DNA from: Candidatus Kapaibacterium sp.
GTDB lineage: Bacteria; Bacteroidota; Ignavibacteria; Kapaibacteriales; Kapaibacteriaceae
Reading direction: 5' to 3'
Length of the DNA stretch: 42,089 nt
Assembly (NCBI GenBank): GCA_030833725.1
Contig: JAURGP010000015.1
Span: 1-42,089 of the forward strand
Made by a program: the position numbers and the translations under genes. Positions 9,403 to 17,600 of this stretch are shown piece after piece (positions within the stretch are counted from its first letter, which is position 1; each line of letters opens with the position of its first letter). The notes beneath the pieces were generated by a model. The model was not told the DNA's origin. It did no database searches and worked only from the letters and a program-made list of their open reading frames with translations.

Positions 9403-10167
9403 CTACGTCCGCGCGCGCCGCTGTCGAACCACTTCGAACAGCACGATACCAGCGGCTACCGAGGCGTTGAGCGATCCAATGCGGCCCTGCATCGGAATCT
9501 CCACCACATGATCGCAGTGATCAAGGACGCGCTGATGCAACCCCTCTCCCTCACTGCCAATCACGATGATGGTTGGTCGCCAGTAATCGACGGCATCGTA
9601 CGCAGTGGTGGCAGGAATGGCCGTACCGATGATGGTCCATCCTGCCTCGGCACAGGCCGCCAGTGCGGTAGACACGCGTTGCACCTTGGCAAGTGGCAGG
9701 TGCTCAAGAGCGCCAGCCGAAGCCTTCACTGCCGTAGGCGTGACTGGTGCCGTGTAGAGCTCTGGAATGATGAGGCCGGCAGCACCGGCAGCCTCTGCGC
9801 TGCGTGCGATAGCTCCAAGGTTGTGTGGGTCCGTGATTCCATCCAGCACGACAAGCAATGGATGGTCGGATGCGGCCCGAGCGTCCGTTAACAGTTGATC
9901 CAGCGTTATCGGATCACGTACGGGTCGCAGTGCAATCACGCCTTGAGCGTCATTTCGAGCAACGCCAAGATCACGCTCTAACTGCTGGAACTTCCTGCGA
10001 TCCATGGTCGAACATGGGACCTTACCACGGTCAGCCTGGGCACGGATGCGATTGAGCGGCGCGTCGTCGGCACCGTAGCTCAGGAAGATCTTCTCAAGTG
10101 GCAGACCGGATTCCAGTGCTTCGGCTACTGCACGGCGACCAACAACATAGCGTTGCGTGTTCATCAT
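9403..10167 (-). CDS. rlmB: TrmH/SpoU-family 23S rRNA 2'-O-methyltransferase (RlmB-like)
   Basis: This SPOUT-class methyltransferase (254 aa) probably forms Gm2251 in 23S rRNA. An N-terminal substrate-binding domain ('[12 protein letters not shown]', about residues 7-18) precedes the knotted SAM-binding domain. The latter has SPOUT motif 1 '[20 protein letters not shown]' (about 110-129), motif 2 '[10 protein letters not shown]' (about 203-212) and motif 3 '[22 protein letters not shown]' (about 225-246), with the conserved N and R residues. It starts in an ATGA overlap with the kynU stop; a second ATG follows one codon later. A tRNA-directed TrmH activity is the main alternative, but the N-terminal domain favours RlmB. 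Confidence 0.88.
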   Translation of the reverse strand: MMNTQRYVVGRRAVAEALESGLPLEKIFLSYGADDAPLNRIRAQADRGKVPCSTMDRRKFQQLERDLGVARNDAQGVIALRPVRDPITLDQLLTDARAASDHPLLVVLDGITDPHNLGAIARSAEAAGAAGLIIPELYTAPVTPTAVKASAGALEHLPLAKVQRVSTALAACAEAGWTIIGTAIPATTAYDAVDYWRPTIIVIGSEGEGLHQRVLDHCDHVVEIPMQGRIGSLNASVAAGIVLFEVVRQRRART

Positions 10168-11459
10168 GAGGCCGTCTCCACCAGAGATTCAGCTAGGTGT
10201 TTGCCGAACTCGGCAACATCTGCAAAGGAGTTGTAGAGTGGGGCCGGAGCCATCCGAATCACGTTCGGTACTCGCCAATCCACTATAACGCCTCGTCGTG
10301 TGAGGGCATCGAACACTGCCCGACCATGGTGATCAAACTGGATCGACAGTTGTGCTCCTCGACGGGAGGGATCGGCCGGCGTAATTATGCGCACATCTGT
10401 GCGATCAGCCACAACGTCCGTGATCACGTCCCACGCAAAGGCCGTCAGCTGATCTCGTTTTCTGGCAATGCGATCCATGCCGGCTTCCATGAAGATGTCG
10501 AGTGAAGCCTTGTGCGCGGCCATAGGTAGAATCTGTGCGTTGGACAACTGCCATCCATCGGCACCAGGTGTCGGCACAAAATCGTGGTCCATGTGAAACC
10601 GCGTGGCTTCATCATTGCCCCACCAACCGGCAAGGCGCACCAGATCCGTGCGATGCGCGTGACGCTCATGCACAAAGGCACCCCCGACACCACCGGGGCC
10701 CGAATTGAGGTACTTGTAGCTACACCACACGGCAAAGTCAGCTCCCACCTCGTGGAGATCTGGTTGAACGTTACCGGCAGCGTGCGCAAGGTCGAATCCC
10801 ACCATCGCTCCAACAGCGTGAGCCGTTCGCGTGATCAGGTCCAGCGGAAACAGCTGGCCGGTATAGTAGTGGACAGCGCTGATCATCACCAGCGCCAGCG
10901 AGTCGGCATGCGACTCGATGGCCGACACAATCTGCTCGTCGGTGATCTCGAACGTGCCGGGAGCAGATTCCACCTCCAGCAGGCCCTCGTGTGGATCGAA
11001 CCCATGCCACTGCAGTTGTGAGGCCACCGCATACCGATCCGACGGAAACTCATGCCCTACCATCAACACCTTATAGCGCTCCTGTGTTGGCTTGTAGAAC
11101 GATGCCAGCATTAGATGGAGATTCACCGTAAGGGTATTCATAGCAACGACTTCCTGCGGCTTGCCCCCCACAATCATGGCAAGGGGCTCTTTGAACTGAT
11201 GATGGTAGCTCCACCACGGATTCCGTGCCGACAGGTGGCCGTCGACGGCTAAACGCGCCCAGTCGTCCAGTTCGCGCTGGACGTACGTAGCTGCTGTTGA
11301 CGGCTGCAACCCCAGTGAGTTGCCGGTGAAGTACAGTACACGATCCGATGACGTGTCGGGAAAGATGAATCGATCACGAAACGTAGCCAGTGGATCAGCA
11401 GCATCCAATGCTGCTGCCCGTTCGGCATGAGCTACGTGAAGATCAGGCGGGGTGGACAT
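10164..11459 (-). CDS. kynU: Kynureninase
   Basis: This PLP-dependent enzyme (431 aa, usual length) cleaves kynurenine to anthranilate and alanine, or 3-hydroxykynurenine to 3-hydroxyanthranilate, in tryptophan breakdown or the kynurenine route to NAD. Visible family marks are 'RFIFPD' near residue 30, 'FTGNSLGLQP', 'VGHEFPSDRYA' (about 138-148), the PLP-phosphate/aspartate region 'VGFDLAHAAGNV' and the Schiff-base lysine in 'WCSYKYLNSGPGG' (about 244-256). No other kynurenine-pathway gene is in the window; its operon partner is rlmB. A consensus -7 element lies 43 bp upstream of the ATG. Confidence 0.93.
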   Translation of the reverse strand: MSTPPDLHVAHAERAAALDAADPLATFRDRFIFPDTSSDRVLYFTGNSLGLQPSTAATYVQRELDDWARLAVDGHLSARNPWWSYHHQFKEPLAMIVGGKPQEVVAMNTLTVNLHLMLASFYKPTQERYKVLMVGHEFPSDRYAVASQLQWHGFDPHEGLLEVESAPGTFEITDEQIVSAIESHADSLALVMISAVHYYTGQLFPLDLITRTAHAVGAMVGFDLAHAAGNVQPDLHEVGADFAVWCSYKYLNSGPGGVGGAFVHERHAHRTDLVRLAGWWGNDEATRFHMDHDFVPTPGADGWQLSNAQILPMAAHKASLDIFMEAGMDRIARKRDQLTAFAWDVITDVVADRTDVRIITPADPSRRGAQLSIQFDHHGRAVFDALTRRGVIVDWRVPNVIRMAPAPLYNSFADVAEFGKHLAESLVETAS

Positions 11460-11502
11460 GGACTTCCTTCAAAACGATCTGAACTGCATCTACAAGGCCG
11501 TA

Positions 11503-11510
11503 CAAAGGTA
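11503..11510 (-). promoter_or_regulatory. -7 element for kynU-rlmB
   Basis: TACCTTTG on the minus strand is an exact TAnnTTTG match, 43 bp before the kynU ATG. Confidence 0.55.
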
Positions 11511-11519
11511 GGCACGTGT

Positions 11520-11527
11520 TAATTTCG
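11520..11527 (+). promoter_or_regulatory. Candidate -7 element for the lipoprotein gene, 4 bp before its ATG
   Basis: TAATTTCG matches TAnnTTTG at 7 of 8 positions. It ends only 4 bp before the ATG at 11532, which would give a leaderless or near-leaderless mRNA. It lies back to back with the kynU element. Confidence 0.35.
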
Positions 11528-11531
11528 GATC

Positions 11532-11993
11532 ATGATCAATGCTCGACGCATCTCTCTCCTACTTCTACTCGGCAGCCTAACGACACTCGCAGGCTGCTCC
11601 TACAACTACCTTGCCAAGCCTCGCCCCATGGTACTGCACTGCCCCGTTGAGCGCAGTGAGTACATGCGCACGGCCGCAAACATCTTTGAACGAAACGGCT
11701 ACTCCGTTACAGAGCAGGATCAACAACTGGGAATCCTGATGGTACAGGACTCCATCACCGACGTAGCCTGGCGATACGAGTCGCTGGTTCGCACGTGGAA
11801 GATCCAGCATCGTGTGGACTCCGTTATCGTAGAGGTGTGGAGCGTGTCCACGCGGAAGGATGGCAGCGATGTCAAGCAGACGTGGGATAAACGCTGGTCG
11901 GACGAGATCGTCAAGGAATGGATGCGTCCGGTACTTACGTCACTTGAATCTGCCTGTGGCCTTGGTAGTCCCCTTCGACCATCGGGACGATAA
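11532..11993 (+). CDS. Small predicted lipoprotein of unknown function
   Basis: This 153-aa protein has a lipoprotein signal peptide: positive start (MINARR), hydrophobic core and lipobox 'TLAGC' (Cys at about residue 22). The mature part is a compact mixed alpha/beta region beginning 'SYNYLAKPRPMVLHCPVERSEY', without a motif I recognise. The residue after the lipid-anchored Cys is Ser, which does not suggest inner-membrane retention by the E. coli rule. It is monocistronic between the divergent kynU and the convergent AtuA-like gene, whose stop is 4 bp away. Function unknown. Confidence 0.75.
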   Translation: MINARRISLLLLLGSLTTLAGCSYNYLAKPRPMVLHCPVERSEYMRTAANIFERNGYSVTEQDQQLGILMVQDSITDVAWRYESLVRTWKIQHRVDSVIVEVWSVSTRKDGSDVKQTWDKRWSDEIVKEWMRPVLTSLESACGLGSPLRPSGR

Positions 11994-11997
11994 ACCC

Positions 11998-12327
11998 TTA
12001 GACAACCAGATCATTGGGGACGTCAACCTCCATCAACAACATTGCCGAGGCAATGGTCTTGCCCTGAGCGTCAAGTTTCAGGGAAACGGTACCGCCTCCC
12101 CCCAGCGTGTTATGCAGGACAAAGTTCAGCGCCCAGAGATTGGGCAGCTCGTACCGATCCACCTCACCTAAGCAGATGCCCGCAAAGTGCGCTTTGACGC
12201 GTTCAACCGTCAGCACGTCGCGAAGTACGGGATAGTAGGCTTCGTTGAATGCAATAACACCACAGTTTGCGGCGTCGCCCTTGTCGCCACTACGGGCGTG
12301 AGCAAGCTTGGACAGTTGTACTCTCAT
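11998..12327 (-). CDS. Stand-alone AtuA-like ferredoxin-fold domain protein
   Basis: This 109-aa protein matches the C-terminal domain of the acyclic terpene utilisation AtuA (DUF1446) family. The signature 'LAHARSGDKGDAANCGVIAFN' is at about residues 8-28, with later 'LPNLWALNFVLHNTLGGGGT'. In many organisms this domain is fused to a larger AtuA N-terminal domain or sits next to it and an acyl-CoA carboxylase. Here it stands alone, convergent with the lipoprotein gene and divergent from panD. The ATG at 12327 gives the family-like start 'VQLSKLAHARSGDKG'. The start region is exactly duplicated 14 bp upstream. Substrate and partner are unknown. Confidence 0.8.
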   Translation of the reverse strand: MRVQLSKLAHARSGDKGDAANCGVIAFNEAYYPVLRDVLTVERVKAHFAGICLGEVDRYELPNLWALNFVLHNTLGGGGTVSLKLDAQGKTIASAMLLMEVDVPNDLVV

Positions 12328-12341
12328 AGTTGTACTCTCAT
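12314..12341 (-). repeat. Exact 14-bp tandem duplication containing the start codon of the AtuA-like gene
   Basis: Two identical 14-bp copies (12314-12327 and 12328-12341) read ATGAGAGTACAACT on the minus strand. The upstream copy opens a five-codon frame MRVQL that stops at TGA (12326-12324), overlapping the true ATG by two bases. Confidence 0.9.
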
Positions 12342-12349
12342 AGCGATGA

Positions 12350-12356
12350 CAAGATA
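12350..12356 (-). promoter_or_regulatory. Weak -7-like element for the AtuA-like gene
   Basis: TATCTTG on the minus strand resembles TAnnTTTG with one T missing. It lies 8 bp before the upstream (duplicate) ATG and 22 bp before the chosen ATG, and 9 bp from the divergent panD element. Confidence 0.25.
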
Positions 12357-12365
12357 CGAAAGCGG

Positions 12366-12373
12366 TAACTTTG
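12366..12373 (+). promoter_or_regulatory. -7 element for panD
   Basis: TAACTTTG is an exact TAnnTTTG match, 25 bp before the panD ATG. It is identical in all eight bases to the corA element. Confidence 0.6.
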
Positions 12374-12398
12374 CAGGTCCCTTTCCTAGAGGATCCGT

Positions 12399-12794
12399 AT
12401 GAACCGAATCATGTTTAAGTCGAAACTCCATCGGGCCCGCATTACGCAGGCAGACCTATACTACGAAGGTAGCCTGACGATCGATGAGGACCTGATGGAT
12501 GCTGCCGACCTCCTTGCCTACGAAAAGGTGTCGGTGGTCAACATCAACAATGGCGAGCGGTTTGAGACGTACGTCATACCGGGTACGCGCGGCAATCGCG
12601 AAATCTGCCTGAATGGAGCCGCTGCGCGCAAAGGACAGATAGGTGACGACGTGATCATTATCTCCTACACCACCATGCCCGATGCCGAGGCGCGAAAGCA
12701 TGAACCCACGGTGGTCCTCGTAGACGAGAACAACCGGATCGTGTCGACCTCCCGTTCCGTGGATGCCTACACGTACGTAGGACGCAAGAACTAA
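12399..12794 (+). CDS. panD: Aspartate 1-decarboxylase (pyruvoyl enzyme)
   Basis: PanD makes beta-alanine from aspartate for pantothenate/CoA synthesis (131 aa, cytoplasmic tetramer). The self-cleavage site Gly24-Ser25 in '[11 protein letters not shown]' is intact; Ser25 becomes the pyruvoyl group. Lys9, Arg54 and Tyr58 occupy the catalytic positions known from E. coli PanD. The ATG at 12399 reproduces the usual spacing from the N-terminus to Gly-Ser, so the ATG four codons later is less likely. It heads a plus-strand run and its stop codon sits in a 12-bp tandem repeat. Confidence 0.96.
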   Translation: MNRIMFKSKLHRARITQADLYYEGSLTIDEDLMDAADLLAYEKVSVVNINNGERFETYVIPGTRGNREICLNGAAARKGQIGDDVIIISYTTMPDAEARKHEPTVVLVDENNRIVSTSRSVDAYTYVGRKN

Positions 12795-12836
12795 CGCCAG
12801 AACTAGCCCCAGAACTAACCTTCTTCCAGCTTCCAG
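12787..12836 (+). repeat. Three 12-bp repeats duplicating the panD stop, then two 7-bp repeats
   Basis: AGAACTAACGCC, AGAACTAGCCCC and AGAACTAACCTT (12787-12822) are imperfect 12-bp units. In the panD frame each holds Asn-stop (AAC TAA, AAC TAG, AAC TAA). CTTCCAG then occurs twice (12823-12836) up to the next start. Confidence 0.85.
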
Positions 12837-12840
12837 CTTG

Positions 12841-13608
12841 ATGATGCAACACTCTCCACTGGCCGTGGTGATCCTAGCCGCAGGCCAAGGCAAACGCATG
12901 GGAAACCCCGAGCGTGCTAAGGTACTTACCCCATTGCATGGAAGGCCACTGATCAAGTACGTGCTCGACACCGCTTCAGCACTCCATGCCAGTCCTGTGG
13001 TGGTGATTGTTGGTCACCAGCGTGAAGCCGTCACCGACTTCGTGCAGACGGTTCTACCAACAGCAGCGTGCGTGGTGCAAGAAGAACAGCTCGGCACCGG
13101 CCATGCCGTGGCACAGACGCAGACCGTACTCCACAACTTCGCTGGAAGTGTCTTGATCCTGAGTGGCGACGTACCTCTGCTGACGAACGAAACACTCACG
13201 GCTATGATCGATGAGCACCGCTCCCACGGTGCCGCTCTCACGGTACTGACCACGCGTGTTCCGGATCCTACGGGATATGGGCGCATTGTACGAAGGTCGG
13301 ATGACCTCCTAGAGCGGATCGTTGAGCACAAGGATGCTACTGAGGAAGAGCGCACCATCCACGAGATCAACTCAGGTGTATATCTCGTCGAAGCACCACT
13401 GCTGTTCGATGCCCTGTCGCGTGTGGGCCGATCCAATGCCCAAGGCGAGTATTACCTGACAGACATTGCTGGCATCCTACGGAATGATGGTCGCGATGTG
13501 CGTGTGTTTTCTACACCACGTTGGCACGAAGTCCATGGCATCAACACTCCAGTAGATCTGGCAGAAGCAGAACAGTATCTTCGGCGATCAGCGTCATCTC
13601 TCCTCTAA
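12841..13608 (+). CDS. GlmU-type sugar-1-phosphate nucleotidyltransferase lacking the acetyltransferase domain
   Basis: This 255-aa single-domain protein matches the pyrophosphorylase half of GlmU, which makes UDP-GlcNAc. The nucleotide-binding loop is 'LAAGQGKRM' (GxGKRM instead of the usual GxGTRM), followed by 'KVLTPLHGRP', 'EEQLGTGHAVAQ', 'LSGDVPLL', 'TGYGRIVR', 'IVEHKDATEEER' and 'INSGVYL', all GlmU-like in order. The left-handed beta-helix acetyltransferase domain is absent, and the usual 'VNNR' near the domain end reads 'INTPVDL'. A separate acetyltransferase would be needed for a full GlmU role; another sugar nucleotide is possible. Start: ATG 12841 (or 12844) after the repeat. Confidence 0.83.
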   Translation: MMQHSPLAVVILAAGQGKRMGNPERAKVLTPLHGRPLIKYVLDTASALHASPVVVIVGHQREAVTDFVQTVLPTAACVVQEEQLGTGHAVAQTQTVLHNFAGSVLILSGDVPLLTNETLTAMIDEHRSHGAALTVLTTRVPDPTGYGRIVRRSDDLLERIVEHKDATEEERTIHEINSGVYLVEAPLLFDALSRVGRSNAQGEYYLTDIAGILRNDGRDVRVFSTPRWHEVHGINTPVDLAEAEQYLRRSASSLL

Positions 13609-13615
13609 GTACCAC

Positions 13616-14017
13616 ATGATCACACAGATAGACCACATCGGCATCGCCGTCCAGGATCTCGAAGCTGCGATGGAGCTCTATCGCGGTCTGTTTGGGGTAG
13701 AAACCTTCCACCAAGAGACGGTCGAAAGCCAGGGCGTTGCCATCGCATCGTTTCTTGTAGGGCAGGTACGGATTGAGCTCACGGCAGCGCTGAACAGCGA
13801 TTCCCCCATTGCATCATTTTTGGCTAAGCGTGGTGAAGGCATTCATCACGTTGCCTTTCGGTCGGACGCCATCGAGGGTGACCTTCGTCGGGCCCAGGAT
13901 CGTGGCGTTCAGCTGATCAATCACGAGCCCCAGCCAGGTGCTCACGACATGCTTATTGCCTTCCTCCACCCGAAGAGTACGGGAGGAGTCCTCATGGAAT
14001 ACTGCACGGAGAAATGA
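13616..14017 (+). CDS. mce: Methylmalonyl-CoA epimerase
   Basis: This 133-aa vicinal-oxygen-chelate protein interconverts (R)- and (S)-methylmalonyl-CoA in propionyl-CoA/succinyl-CoA metabolism. Two beta-alpha-beta-beta-beta modules are visible. Metal ligands are His7 in 'QIDHIGIAV', His in 'GIHHVAF' (about residue 81) and Glu in 'VLMEYCTEK' at the C-terminus; the catalytic Glu is probably in 'VRIELTA' (about 46-52). Length and motifs fit the family. It lies 7 bp after the GlmU-like gene and 6 bp before gpmA. No mutase gene is in the window. Confidence 0.9.
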   Translation: MITQIDHIGIAVQDLEAAMELYRGLFGVETFHQETVESQGVAIASFLVGQVRIELTAALNSDSPIASFLAKRGEGIHHVAFRSDAIEGDLRRAQDRGVQLINHEPQPGAHDMLIAFLHPKSTGGVLMEYCTEK

Positions 14018-14023
14018 CAGACC

Positions 14024-14632
14024 ATGGCAACGTTAACCCTCCTGCGTCACGGGCAGTCCCAGTGGAATCTTGAAAATCGCTTTACCGGCTGGGTGGACGT
14101 CGACCTATCTCCATTGGGAGAAGAGGAAGCCCGGATCGCGGGAGAAAAACTCCGAGACGTGCCCGTGGACGTGGTGTTTACGTCCGTCCTGAAGCGATCC
14201 ATCCGCACGGCAGACCTTGCCTTGGAAGCCGCTGGAAAACTGGAGCTACCAACGCATCGCAGTCAGGCACTCAATGAGCGCCATTATGGCGACCTGCAGG
14301 GACTCAATAAGGCCGAAACTGCTGCCGTCCACGGCGATGAGCAAGTACGACTCTGGCGGCGCTCCTACGATATCGCCCCGCCGAACGGCGAGTCGCTCAA
14401 GGATACGCGGGACCGCGTAGAGCCGTACTACCGAGAACAGATCGCTCCATTGCTTCGCGCCGGCGTAAACGTGTTAGTCGTGGCGCACGGCAACTCACTG
14501 CGGTCGCTCATCATGCTGATTCAACACCTCACCCCAGATCAGATTCTGGCCACCGAGGTTGCCACGGGCATTCCCATTGTTTATGAACTTGACCAGGATC
14601 TTCACGTTGTTCGCTCCTCAACTCTCGGCTAG
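14024..14632 (+). CDS. gpmA: 2,3-bisphosphoglycerate-dependent phosphoglycerate mutase
   Basis: This glycolytic enzyme interconverts 3- and 2-phosphoglycerate through a phosphohistidine (202 aa, the short form without the C-terminal tail of the 250-aa E. coli enzyme). The phospho-acceptor motif is 'LLRHGQSQWN' (His9), then 'FTGWVDVDLS', 'ALNERHYGDLQGLNK' (general acid Glu near 86), 'PPNGESLKDT' and 'VVAHGNSLRS' (second catalytic His near 157). The ATG at 14024 is 6 bp after the epimerase stop. Its last 50 bp overlap the next gene's likely start. Confidence 0.94.
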   Translation: MATLTLLRHGQSQWNLENRFTGWVDVDLSPLGEEEARIAGEKLRDVPVDVVFTSVLKRSIRTADLALEAAGKLELPTHRSQALNERHYGDLQGLNKAETAAVHGDEQVRLWRRSYDIAPPNGESLKDTRDRVEPYYREQIAPLLRAGVNVLVVAHGNSLRSLIMLIQHLTPDQILATEVATGIPIVYELDQDLHVVRSSTLG

Positions 14633-17600
14633 ACTCACCTGCACCATCACCTTCTGCCTTGCGATTCTAGCACCCGCGCTGCCGGCACAGAACGCACCAG
14701 ACGATGCCGTCATCACGGCGCTTCGCACCGAGGTGGCGCGTTCCATGCAGGGGCTTTCCCACCGGACCCCAGCCCCCTACATGATCAGCTACGGGGTTAC
14801 CGAGACGTCGACGACGCTGATTGTTGCCTCGTTTGGCAATCTGTTGACGAGCAGCACCACAACACAACGTGTGCTGGACGTTGACCTGCGCGTTGGCGAC
14901 TACACACTCGACAATACCCGGTCGATCCGCGGTGTTGCCTTTGAGCTTGGTCGAGGTACGCGAGGCGTGCAGCTCCCCCTGGGTAATGATGTTTCAGCCC
15001 TGCGCACAGCCGTGTGGCGTGCCACCGATCAGGCCTACCGGTCGGCTGCCGAACGGTATGAAAAGGTACTGACGAACCTGAAGGTCAAGGTGCGCGAAGA
15101 AGACTCGTCAGCAGACCTGTCGCGCGAGGTACCGTCCACGTTCATCCAGCCACCGGTTGCCGTGGCCTTTGATACCGTTCTGTGGCGCCGGCGCGTAGTG
15201 GAGCTCTCCTCGATCTTCAGCGGCTACCCCGAGATCTATACGGGCAGGGTGTCGTTTCAGTCGGACGTGGTTACGAAGACCATCATTACAAGCGAGGGCA
15301 CAACTGTTCGACAATACGAGCCGATCATCAAGCTGTTTGTCTACGTCAAAACAAAGGCCGATGACGGAATGAGTCTGCCGGTGTATGAGAGCTACTCCGC
15401 TTACACGGCCGACCGCCTTCCCTCCATGGAGCAGCTGCGAACCGATGCCAATCGGCTGCTGGATATATGCAGGAAACTGCGCACGGCTCCACTCATGGAA
15501 ACCTACTCTGGACCGGCCATTCTCTCTGGCCGATCGGCAGGAGTGTTCTTCCACGAGATTTTCGGCCACCGCGTAGAAGGGCATCGTCAGAAAGATGCCA
15601 ACTCCAGCCAGACCTTCAAAAACTTTGTCGGTCAGCGCATTCTCCCACCCTTCATCGACGTGGTCTTCGACCCTACGATCCGCTCTCTGGAGGGTATCGA
15701 TGTGGTGGGCTCGTACCAGTACGATGATGAAGGCATGCTGGCGCAGCGCGTTCAAGCTGTTGACAAGGGCATCTTTCAGAACTTCTTAATGTCGCGCTCC
15801 CCGATCGAAAACTTTCCATCCAGTAACGGCCACGGCCGACGTCAAGCCGGCAACAAGGCGGTTTCGCGGCAGTCAAACCTCTTGGTGATTGCGCAGGAGT
15901 CCGTGCCGGTGGAGGATCTTCGCTCGGCACTTCGTGATGAGTGTCAGCGCCAAGGCAAGGAGTTCGGCCTGTACTTCGAGGATATTCAAGGGGGCTTTAC
16001 GTTCACGGGACGAACGGTGCCCAATGCCTTCAACGTCCAGCCACTGATCGTCTACAAGGTGTTCGCCGATGGGCGCCCGGACGAGCTCGTCCGGGGTGTG
16101 GATCTGATTGGCACGCCCCTTACCACCTTCACCAACATCACGTTGGCTGGCAACGACCTGGGAATCTTCAATGGCGTATGTGGTGCTGAGTCCGGCGGTG
16201 TTCCGGTGAGTGCATCATCTCCGTCGCTGTTGGTGTCGCAGATCGAAGTGCAGAAGAAGCAAAAATCACAGGCAAAGCCGCCAATCCTTGCCGATCCGAC
16301 ATCGGTGGCTGGATCCTCACCCGCTCCATCGGCCTCTTACACCACCGGCATGATTCAGGCGATGCAGGATGAGATTGCACGGTCCATGCAGGAGCTGCGT
16401 ATCGATGATTTGCCAGCACCGTACGTGATTGAGTACACGATCACGGAGCGCGACCGGATTGGCGTTCACGCCACACTAGGATCGATCGAGGACATCGACA
16501 CGACGTCCATGACAACCCTCACCGTGCGGGTGCGTGTCGGTGATCCGTCCTTCGACAACACGAACTTCTTTGACGTATCCTTAGGCTTCTTTGGATCCAG
16601 CGACGACGAGGAGTCGTTCCGAAACCGCATGATTCCGCGCGATCTGTCCTATGCCGATCTGCGACGCGAACTCTGGCTAGCCACCGACGCCTGTTACAAA
16701 CAAGCCGTTGAAATCTACGCCAAGAAAACAGCTAGTCTCAAGAACCGTACACGGTCCGATACGACGTGGGACTTCACGCTGCTACCTCCGGATACGTTGA
16801 CCGATACGTCCGGAGTCTCGAGGCCAACTGATCGCGAGTCGGTTGCTACGATGGCAAAGGACCTGAGTGCAGCCATCAGCGCAGAGTTCCGCAACTACCC
16901 AGCGATCCATGCATCGCGCGTTGGGATGGAGTACGTGCCAGAGCGAACCATCTACGTGAACTCCGAGGGGCGCGTGATGGTGAAGTCCGAAGTTTTTACC
17001 GGAGTGGAGATCGTGGCTACCACACAGGCTTCTGATGGCCAGCCGATTTCCGATGCCTGGGCAGCCTACAGTGCCAATCCATCTGACCTACCATCGATCG
17101 ACAGCCTACAACAGATTGTGCGCAACCTGTGCTCCTCCATCACCGCTCAACAGCAGGCCGAGAAGATCGAACCGTACTCCGGTCCCGTGCTGCTGGAGGG
17201 ACAAGCTGCTGCGCAGTTCTTTGCGCAGGAGTTTGCCCCGATGCTCGTAGCGCAGCGCAAGCCCTTGTCGGAAGGGGGCTTCTCCACCGATGAACGCTCG
17301 ATGGCTTTTCAGAATAAGATCGGTGCCCGGGTGCTGCCGGAGTTTCTCTCGGTGCATGCTCGGCCATCGCTCGCCTCATGGAACAATAGTCCCGTTGCAG
17401 GCACCACCACCCTGGACGACGAGGGGATGCCGGCACAGGATGTAACCCTCGTTGAGGACGGCTACCTCCGTAGCCTCCTTTCCAGCCGTGTGCCAACACG
17501 CCGCGTGAAACAATCGAACGGCCATCAGCGCGGCGGAGCTGCCATGCTGAGTGTTCTCAGCGTATCGGCATCGGACACCACGCATCAGCTGTCGCAGGCT

